Assembly (NCBI GenBank): GCA_017461285.1 | Contig: JAFTYS010000024.1 | Coordinates: forward strand, 1-20,107 | Origin: Bacteroidales bacterium | Lineage (GTDB): Bacteria; Bacteroidota; Bacteroidia; Bacteroidales; UBA932 | Direction: 5' to 3' | DNA: 20,107 bases | In this document: in pieces, positions 14,873 to 20,107 of the stretch | Layout: each line of letters begins with the position of its first letter | Numbering within the stretch: position 1 is the first letter of the stretch | Position numbers and translations under genes: made by a program | Notes under the pieces: generated by a model | The model's database searches: none | Told to the model about the DNA's origin: nothing | The model's input: only the letters and a program-made list of their open reading frames with translations

Positions 14873-16183
14873 ATGATCATGCGTAAAGAGATACATTTCG
14901 TTTCTGCCGATGAGGCTGTAAAGGTCGTAAAGTCTGGAGACCATATTCATTTAAGCAGCGTTGCAAGCGCCCCCAGGGTACTTATTGAAGCTCTCTGCAG
15001 GAGAGGAGAAGCAGGGGAACTGCAGGATGTCCGCATCCACCACCTTCACACCGAAGGTCCTGCCCCATACACGGATCCGAAATTCGAAGGGATCTTCTTC
15101 CATCAGGCATTCTTTGTAGGAGCGAATGTGCGCAAGAGCGTGCAGGCCGGATATTCGGACTATATTCCGGTATTCCTCAGCGAGACACAGAAGCTTTACC
15201 GCTGCGGAGCCCTGAGGTGCGACGTCGCGATGATCCAGGTATGTCCTCCGGACAAGCATGGTTTCGTATCCCTGGGAACATCGGTGGACGCCACCCTGGC
15301 CGCAATCGAATGTGCCAAGACCGTAATTGCGGTCGTTAATCCGAATGTGCCTAGGGCATGGGGAGACGCCATGATCCCAATGGACATGATCGATGTTTTC
15401 GTGGAGGGAAACGAACCTCTCGAACCGGCCCATTTCAGCGAACCGAACGAGGTGGAGACCGCAATCGGAAAGCATTGCGCTGCCCTTATCGAAGACGGTG
15501 CATGCCTTCAGATGGGCATAGGAGCGATCCCGAACGCAGTTCTGGCCCAGCTCGGCAGCCATCGCGATCTCGGAGTGCATACGGAGATGTTTGCAGACGG
15601 AGTGCTGGACCTAGTGGAAAAGGGCATCATCAACGGATCGAACAAGGTGACGGATAAAGGCAAGCTTGTATCGACATTCCTGATGGGATCGCAGAAGGTA
15701 TACGACTTCATCGATGACAACCCTATGGTACTGATGAAGGATGTCGGCTATACGAACGACCCTTATGTGATATCACGCAACCCTAAGATGACTGCCATCA
15801 ATTCCGCATTGCAGATTGACCTCACGGGCCAGGTTTGCGCCGATTCGATCGGAACGAAGTTCTATTCAGGAGTAGGCGGACAGGTAGATTTCATATACGG
15901 AGCGTCTCTGGCCCCTCAAGGCAAGGCAATCATCGCCATGCCTTCGACCACCAACAAGGGCGGCAGCAAGATAGCTCCTGTCATCATCGAAGGAGGCGGA
16001 ATCGTGACCACCAGACCGCATGTCCATTATGTAGTCACGGAATACGGAGCCGTCGACCTCTATGGCAAATCGCTGCAGGAACGCGCAAAGCTTCTCATAA
16101 GCATCGCCCATCCTGACCACCGCGAAGCCCTCGACCGCGCCGCCTTCGAACGCTTCGGCGGGCATTATCACCCGGTAAAATAG
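14873..16183 (+). CDS. Acetyl-CoA hydrolase / 4-hydroxybutyrate CoA-transferase family protein
   Basis: Class I CoA-transferase fold; members exchange CoA between acetate and 4-hydroxybutyrate, butyrate or succinate. 436 residues, full length. The active-site Glu falls at residue 238 in DLGVHTEMFADG, the same number as in Clostridium aminobutyricum AbfT. Other hallmarks: VNPNVPRAWGDAMIPMDMID, MGIGAIPNAVLAQLG, GGQVDFIYGASLAPQGKAII, HYVVTEYGAVDLYGKSLQERA. Start: the frame opens upstream at 14786 inside mazG, but the -7 box at 14852-14859 rules that out; ATG 14873 (MIMRKE) or 14879 (MRKE) remain. In related Bacteroidales (e.g. Porphyromonas) homologues serve in butyrate or 4-aminobutyrate fermentation; here no butyrate gene is adjacent, so substrate is open. 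The stop codon lies inside a hairpin shared with mltG. Confidence 0.92.
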   Translation: MIMRKEIHFVSADEAVKVVKSGDHIHLSSVASAPRVLIEALCRRGEAGELQDVRIHHLHTEGPAPYTDPKFEGIFFHQAFFVGANVRKSVQAGYSDYIPVFLSETQKLYRCGALRCDVAMIQVCPPDKHGFVSLGTSVDATLAAIECAKTVIAVVNPNVPRAWGDAMIPMDMIDVFVEGNEPLEPAHFSEPNEVETAIGKHCAALIEDGACLQMGIGAIPNAVLAQLGSHRDLGVHTEMFADGVLDLVEKGIINGSNKVTDKGKLVSTFLMGSQKVYDFIDDNPMVLMKDVGYTNDPYVISRNPKMTAINSALQIDLTGQVCADSIGTKFYSGVGGQVDFIYGASLAPQGKAIIAMPSTTNKGGSKIAPVIIEGGGIVTTRPHVHYVVTEYGAVDLYGKSLQERAKLLISIAHPDHREALDRAAFERFGGHYHPVK

Positions 16184-16197
16184 ATCTGGTCTATTTT
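16177..16197. terminator. Hairpin spanning both convergent stop codons
   Basis: AAAATAGA (16177-16184), loop TCTGG, TCTATTTT (16190-16197): perfect 8-bp arms. The left arm contains the TAG stop of the CoA-transferase gene and the right arm the reverse-complement TAG of mltG. Each strand thus has a hairpin with an A-run before and a T-run after it. GC content of the stem is low, so strength as a terminator is uncertain. Confidence 0.55.
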
Positions 16198-17240
16198 GCG
16201 GCGGCCCTGGCCCGGTTACGGGCTGTCAGGGCGCGCTGGAACTCACGGGCGTTCTTGAGATGCTCGGAGTATGTTACAGCGAACTTGTGCGTGCCGTCGA
16301 ACGCTGCGTTTGCGCAGAAATAGATGTATCCGTGCTGGTCAGGGTTCAGGACAGCATCCAGACAGGCTTTTGGGGGAACATTGATCGGTGCAGGAGGCAG
16401 ACCCACATGCATATAGGTATTGTATGGTGAATCGACCTTCAGATGCTTCTTCAATATCCTGTCCAGGGTATAGTCATAGCAGAACGCGATTGTAGGGTCA
16501 GCCTGAAGCTTCATACCCTTCTTATAACGGTTCAGATATACACCTGCAATCTTCGGATATTCGAAATCCTTCAGGGTCTCGCCGCTGACGATAGAAGCAA
16601 GTATGGATACGTCCATCCTGCTGAGTTTCTGGGCTTTGGCCTTGGCTTCGCGCTCCGGAGTCCAGAATGCATCATATTCCTTCTTCAGACGGTCAAATAT
16701 GTCCTCGACCGAAGCGGTCCAGTACATCTGATATGTATCCGGAAGAATCATGGCGAAGACATTCTCCGGCGTGAACCCATATCCTTTCAGGAATTCTGCG
16801 GAATCCAGAGCCTGTGCGACCGAAGCGGAATCCACCATCATCTGGGTACTGATCTTCTTTGCTATACGCCCCTTGCTGCGCATGGTGCCGGAAAGGACAA
16901 GATTCTGCGGAGTCTGCCATCCGAAGACAAGCATCCTCGCCACATATATGCTTGTGGCTGACGGCTCTATCACATATCGGCCCGGCTTCACCTTCGTTTC
17001 CACCTCCATTTTCTTGAAGCATCTCTCTATGCTTCGCGGGCGCAGAGTCCCTGCGCCTGCCTGAAGCGAGTCCACAATCTGGTTCACAGTCGTTTCCGGA
17101 CGAACATACAGAACATATTCTTCAGTAAAATTTGGTTTCTTGTTGTCGCTGTAGTATAGTCCGAAAACATAGCCGGCAGCACCGGCAATAAGCGCTAGCA
17201 GAACAAGGCCCCATATGGTTATCTTCAACCTTACAGTCAT
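16191..17240 (-). CDS. mltG: Endolytic murein transglycosylase MltG
   Basis: Membrane-anchored lytic transglycosylase that cuts nascent glycan strands and sets their length. 349 residues: short cytoplasmic N-terminus, one membrane segment (about 8-30), then the periplasmic YceG/MltG domain with LysM-like subdomain (YVLYVRPETTVNQIVDSL) and catalytic core LASIVSGETLKDFEYPKIAGVYLNR, KGMKLQADPTI, SPYNTYMHVGLPPAPINVP, and LNPDQHGYIYFCA. E. coli has IVEKET at the active site; here it is IVSGET, so only the second Glu (E221) remains, which I take as the catalytic one. Start: ATG 17240 shares its A with the upstream TGA stop (TGATG); a GTG at 17243 would add one residue. It is the last gene of the rpsA-rnz-glucosaminidase run. 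Confidence 0.94.
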   Translation of the reverse strand: MTVRLKITIWGLVLLALIAGAAGYVFGLYYSDNKKPNFTEEYVLYVRPETTVNQIVDSLQAGAGTLRPRSIERCFKKMEVETKVKPGRYVIEPSATSIYVARMLVFGWQTPQNLVLSGTMRSKGRIAKKISTQMMVDSASVAQALDSAEFLKGYGFTPENVFAMILPDTYQMYWTASVEDIFDRLKKEYDAFWTPEREAKAKAQKLSRMDVSILASIVSGETLKDFEYPKIAGVYLNRYKKGMKLQADPTIAFCYDYTLDRILKKHLKVDSPYNTYMHVGLPPAPINVPPKACLDAVLNPDQHGYIYFCANAAFDGTHKFAVTYSEHLKNAREFQRALTARNRARAAAK

Positions 17241-18274
17241 CACTTTCTCAATTTTAATATATCACCTTCACGCGGAACATCTGTATCCGCCATACCATTG
17301 ATCTTATACAGATTCTTCATCCTTACCCCATAACGCTGGGCAATGGAACGCATCGTCTCACCTTCTTCAACGACATGCTTTTCCAGTCCCTTGACAGCCT
17401 GTCCCTTCTTCTGTTTCAGATACACCTCTGTACCTGGAAAAAGAGGTTGTTCAGCATCGAGGTCGTTGAAGCGCAGAATCTCGCGAAGGAAAAGATTGTT
17501 GGCTGCGGCGATTCCAGAATATGATTCCCCTTCCATAGCCTTGACAAAAGGCACACCGTTCCTCGTATATATCTGCCGGGACATACTGAAATGGAAGTCC
17601 TGTCTCTGCTCATCCGTAAGGCGTTCACTGACATCGATCTGCGAAGGAGGCTCGGGAATCACGTCAGGGATGACCACTTTGGGAGCCTTCTCCTTACGTT
17701 CCTTCTTATGGGATGAAGGTGACTTTGCCCGCCTGTAAGATCTGGCGAATGATGCAGACTTCCGGTCATATTCATACAGCTTGTAATCTTCTATGATCCT
17801 TATCAGCTTGGATGCATATGCAGGGTCGGTGGCATATCCGGCCTTCTTCAGGCCGTGTGCCCAGGACTTGTAATCCGTTATCTTGTAGTCAAACAGGAAC
17901 TTGTATCTGTCCCTGTAGCGTAGGAAATCGGAATGGTCACGATAGGACTGCTCGGGCGAAGGATACTTCCTGAAGCACTCACCCTTGCGGTCATCGTCAT
18001 AATACATCTTCTTTCCTTTCCAGTTGTTATGACACTTGATGCCGAAATGGTTATTGCCCTTCACCGCCAGTTCCGAGAGTCCGTATCTGGACTCCAAAAG
18101 GCCCTGGGCCAGCGTGATGCTGGCAGGCACGCCGCTTCTGTACATTTCTTCGACGGCCAGAGACGCGAACTGCTCTACATACATTTCCTGCGGTGACCTG
18201 TCTGGCTTCGGAACCTGAGAGGCAGATACCGTAAGGCAGACAAAGACCGATATGATGAATCTTGCTATCTTCAT
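17240..18274 (-). CDS. Secreted glucosaminidase (GH73) with two LysM motifs
   Basis: Peptidoglycan hydrolase cleaving the N-acetylglucosaminyl bond. 344 residues: signal peptide (about 1-19), GH73/FlgJ-like domain (about 28-170) with SGVPASITLAQGLLESRYG, where E61 is the expected catalytic acid, and GNNHFGIKCHNNWKG, YRDHSDFLR, GLKKAGYATDPAYASKLIRII; a basic, Ser/Lys/Pro-rich linker (170-205); LysM 1 (about 245-288) and LysM 2 (about 300-343: HVVEEGETMRSIAQRYGV...). The first LysM is degenerate at its start. Its ATG overlaps the rnz stop as ATGA and its stop overlaps the mltG start, so it is made together with a second peptidoglycan-cutting enzyme. Bacteroidales commonly carry this architecture in the same place as a cell-wall remodelling enzyme. 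Confidence 0.93.
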   Translation of the reverse strand: MKIARFIISVFVCLTVSASQVPKPDRSPQEMYVEQFASLAVEEMYRSGVPASITLAQGLLESRYGLSELAVKGNNHFGIKCHNNWKGKKMYYDDDRKGECFRKYPSPEQSYRDHSDFLRYRDRYKFLFDYKITDYKSWAHGLKKAGYATDPAYASKLIRIIEDYKLYEYDRKSASFARSYRRAKSPSSHKKERKEKAPKVVIPDVIPEPPSQIDVSERLTDEQRQDFHFSMSRQIYTRNGVPFVKAMEGESYSGIAAANNLFLREILRFNDLDAEQPLFPGTEVYLKQKKGQAVKGLEKHVVEEGETMRSIAQRYGVRMKNLYKINGMADTDVPREGDILKLRK

Positions 18275-19197
18275 AGATTGCGAATATACGGAATTTCCAC
18301 GACATCCCCATCATGGGCCAGGTCACTATCGGGAAATATCGAACGGATTTCGTCCAGATAGAAGTCAACAGACGGGAAACGCGAAGAGTAATGCCCGACA
18401 AGAAGGCGGCCTGCACCGGCCTCCAGGGCCGTCTGGGCGGCCTGCAATGTAGTCGAATGGTAATTATTCTCAGCCATCTCGGACATCTCCGCCGGATATG
18501 TCGCCTCGTGGTAAAGAAGCGACACGCCTTTCACCCATGTGGCCAGTTCAGGGAAGGGAGCCGTATCGCTGCAGTACGCATAGCTTCTTGGTTCATACGG
18601 CAGGTATGCCGCCTCCTCACGCTTTATCACCATATCATCACGCACGACATCCTCCCCCGCTTTCAGACGCCCGATTTCGGCGACACTCAACCCATACCTC
18701 GCTATCGCCTCCTTATATATATTATATGCAGGCATCTTCTCACGGATTATGAATCCGAAAGTCTCGACGCGATGGCGAAGAGGAAAGGCCAGAAGTTCCA
18801 CCGTCCTGTTCTCATACACCTTGACAGGTTCGGACATATCAAGAATGACATGATTGATCTCAAACCTGATTCCCTCTCCGAAATGGGTCATGAAGAACTC
18901 GAGTATCGGAGCGAACGATCCGGGCGCATAAATATTAAGTGCAGAACTCCTGCCGAGCATTCCCATGGTAGAGAGAAGTCCGAATATCCCGAAAAGGTGG
19001 TCTCCATGTATATGACTAAGGCATATATGCTCTATCTTCAGGAACGAGACCTTGGCCTTGCGGAGACGGATCTGGGCCCCTTCGCCGCAATCAATCATAA
19101 ACAAGCGCCCACGTACATCAAGTACTTGGGCGCTTGGATATCTTTCTGTAGTGGGCAGGGCCGAAGCCGTGCCCAGAACATTAAGAGTGAAATTCAT
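18271..19197 (-). CDS. rnz: Ribonuclease Z (tRNA 3' endonuclease)
   Basis: Removes 3' trailers from tRNA precursors, most needed where CCA is not encoded, as in the tRNA-Gly of this window. 308 residues, metallo-beta-lactamase fold, full-length short form. Zinc motif II is SHIHGDHLFG with H62, H64, D66, H67; further ligands in LRHRVETFGF, SYAYCSDT, LLYHEATY and the C-terminal VGHYSSRF. N-terminal core NVLGTASALPTTERYPSA is typical. An ATG at 19251 lies in frame upstream, but I chose 19197: it begins exactly at the conserved core, and it follows the rpsA stop after one base (TAA-G-ATG), implying reinitiation. The upstream alternative would overlap rpsA by 53 bases and has no family support. 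Confidence 0.96.
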   Translation of the reverse strand: MNFTLNVLGTASALPTTERYPSAQVLDVRGRLFMIDCGEGAQIRLRKAKVSFLKIEHICLSHIHGDHLFGIFGLLSTMGMLGRSSALNIYAPGSFAPILEFFMTHFGEGIRFEINHVILDMSEPVKVYENRTVELLAFPLRHRVETFGFIIREKMPAYNIYKEAIARYGLSVAEIGRLKAGEDVVRDDMVIKREEAAYLPYEPRSYAYCSDTAPFPELATWVKGVSLLYHEATYPAEMSEMAENNYHSTTLQAAQTALEAGAGRLLVGHYSSRFPSVDFYLDEIRSIFPDSDLAHDGDVVEIPYIRNL

Positions 19198-19198
19198 C

Positions 19199-20107
19199 TT
19201 ACTTGCCTTCGAGCTGGCTCTTGAGAGCTGCGAGTGCGTCGAGGTCACCAAGAGTGGTCTTCTCGATGTTCGAGTTGATCTTCTTAACGGCCTTCTTTGT
19301 GCTGTCAGCCTCAGCCGCAGCCTTCTGTGCTCTTTCCTCTACAGCAGCAGCGTAAGTCTTGGCGTGTGAAAGCGCCACCTTCTTTGCGCTTCTCTTGAGA
19401 GCGATCACCTTGAATGAGAGGGTATCGCCTGTTACAGGCATCGAACCGTCCTCCTTAACGAGGTCTCTGTTGAAGCACTCGCCTTCAACGTCCTCTTCGA
19501 GAGCGATAACGGCAACCTTATCACCGATATTCTTAACCTTACCCTCAACAACAGTACCTACAGCGTACTTAGCCTCAACCTCATCCCATGGGTTAGGAAG
19601 GAGCTGCTTGTGGCCGAGTGAGAGCTTGTGGTTCTCCTCGTCGAATCCGAGGATGACAACCTCGATAGTGTCACCTGCTGCAACGAGCTCTGACGGATGC
19701 TTGATCTTGTTCCAAGAGAGGTCGCTGATGTGGATAAGTCCCTCGATACCCTCCTCGAGTTCAGCAAATACGCCGAAGTTTGTGATGTTGCGTACAGTTG
19801 CAGTGTGCTTTGAACCTACTGCATACTTCTCGCGGATGTTCTCCCAAGGATTAGCTACGAGCTGCTTGAGACCGAGAGACATCTTCTTCTCCTCGCGGTC
19901 GAGAGTAAGGATCTGTGCCTCAACCTCGTCACCTGCCTTAAGGAAGTCAGAAGCGATGCGGAGTCTTGGTGACCAAGACATCTCTGATACGTGGATAAGA
20001 CCCTCAACACCTGGCTCGATCTCTACGAATGCGCCATAGTCAGCGATGAGAACTACCTTACCCTTAACCTTGTCACCTACCTTGAGGTTTGCATCGAGTG
20101 CATCCCA
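19199..20107 (-). CDS. rpsA: 30S ribosomal protein S1, C-terminal half (cut by window edge)
   Basis: Ribosomal protein S1 binds mRNA on the 30S subunit. The frame stays open to the window's last base (first visible codon TGG at 20107), so 302 residues are seen and the N-terminus is outside. Three S1/OB repeats are visible: about residues 8-82 (KVGDKVKGKVVLIADYGAFVEI... ending in KMSLGLKQL), 83-168 (NITNFGVFAELEEGIEGLIHI, ending in KLSLGHKQL) and 169-252 (a divergent repeat, NIGDKVAVIALEEDVEGECF). The first two share the linker NPWE/NPWD. A charged Ala/Lys-rich tail of about 50 residues ends the protein. Codon bias is as strong as in ppdK and dnaK. It is the upstream member of the rnz-glucosaminidase-mltG run. 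Confidence 0.97.
   Translation of the reverse strand, partial: WDALDANLKVGDKVKGKVVLIADYGAFVEIEPGVEGLIHVSEMSWSPRLRIASDFLKAGDEVEAQILTLDREEKKMSLGLKQLVANPWENIREKYAVGSKHTATVRNITNFGVFAELEEGIEGLIHISDLSWNKIKHPSELVAAGDTIEVVILGFDEENHKLSLGHKQLLPNPWDEVEAKYAVGTVVEGKVKNIGDKVAVIALEEDVEGECFNRDLVKEDGSMPVTGDTLSFKVIALKRSAKKVALSHAKTYAAAVEERAQKAAAEADSTKKAVKKINSNIEKTTLGDLDALAALKSQLEGK

Noticed and set aside
19198..19251. Longer RNase Z start overlapping rpsA
   Set aside because: The extra 18 residues are Ser/Thr-rich with no family match; the inner ATG sits at the conserved core one base past the rpsA stop.

Overview
The window reads as a stretch of core chromosome from a member of the Bacteroidota, most likely order Bacteroidales. 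Evidence: several starts are preceded by the Bacteroidota -7 promoter word TAnnTTTG rather than an E. coli-type -10; Shine-Dalgarno sites are mostly absent; the protein set is typical of the order (PPDK, S1/P1 nuclease lipid-exported family, small winged-helix protein, CotH-domain lipoprotein, large fimbrillin-like lipoprotein). Genus cannot be fixed from the sequence alone. Both ends cut genes: PPDK lacks its N-terminus on the left and ribosomal protein S1 lacks its N-terminus on the right.

Layout, left to right. 1-3240 (+): the 3' part of ppdK, a strong hairpin terminator, then a secreted S1/P1 nuclease ending in another hairpin. 3244-5783 (-): a small winged-helix protein, tRNA-Gly(CCC), and a two-gene unit in which an RluA-type pseudouridine synthase is translationally coupled (ATGA overlap) to a CotH-kinase-like lipoprotein. 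5784-5931: a divergent regulatory region holding a 7-9-7 inverted repeat. 5932-7821 (+): dnaK, closed by an unusual two-tier hairpin. 7913-8060: an AT-rich segment with a 14-bp direct repeat and a palindrome. 8061-11024 (+): a solitary 987-residue putative lipoprotein. 11025-14819 (-): mazG, tcdA, a GNAT-like protein and prfA, packed head to tail; prfA abuts the lipoprotein gene tail to tail with no intergenic base. 14820-14872: a very tight divergent promoter. 14873-16183 (+): an acetyl-CoA hydrolase / 4-hydroxybutyrate CoA-transferase family enzyme. 16191-20107 (-): rpsA, rnz, a glucosaminidase with two LysM motifs, and mltG, joined by a 1-nt gap and short overlaps.

How the genes work together. 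The left arm concerns pyruvate/PEP metabolism and protein folding. The mazG-tcdA-GNAT-prfA cluster mixes nucleotide sanitation, tRNA modification and translation termination. The rpsA-rnz-glucosaminidase-mltG run couples translation and tRNA 3' processing to peptidoglycan cleavage.

No CRISPR array, insertion sequence, toxin-antitoxin pair, phage gene or obvious defence system is visible. I do not see a clear new multi-gene system; the items most worth checking are regulatory: an 18-base promoter block shared by rluA-like and mazG, three -7 boxes sitting exactly 4 nt before ATG (predicted leaderless mRNAs), and the inverted repeat next to dnaK. The longest gene-free stretch is 7822-8060, under 300 bases.
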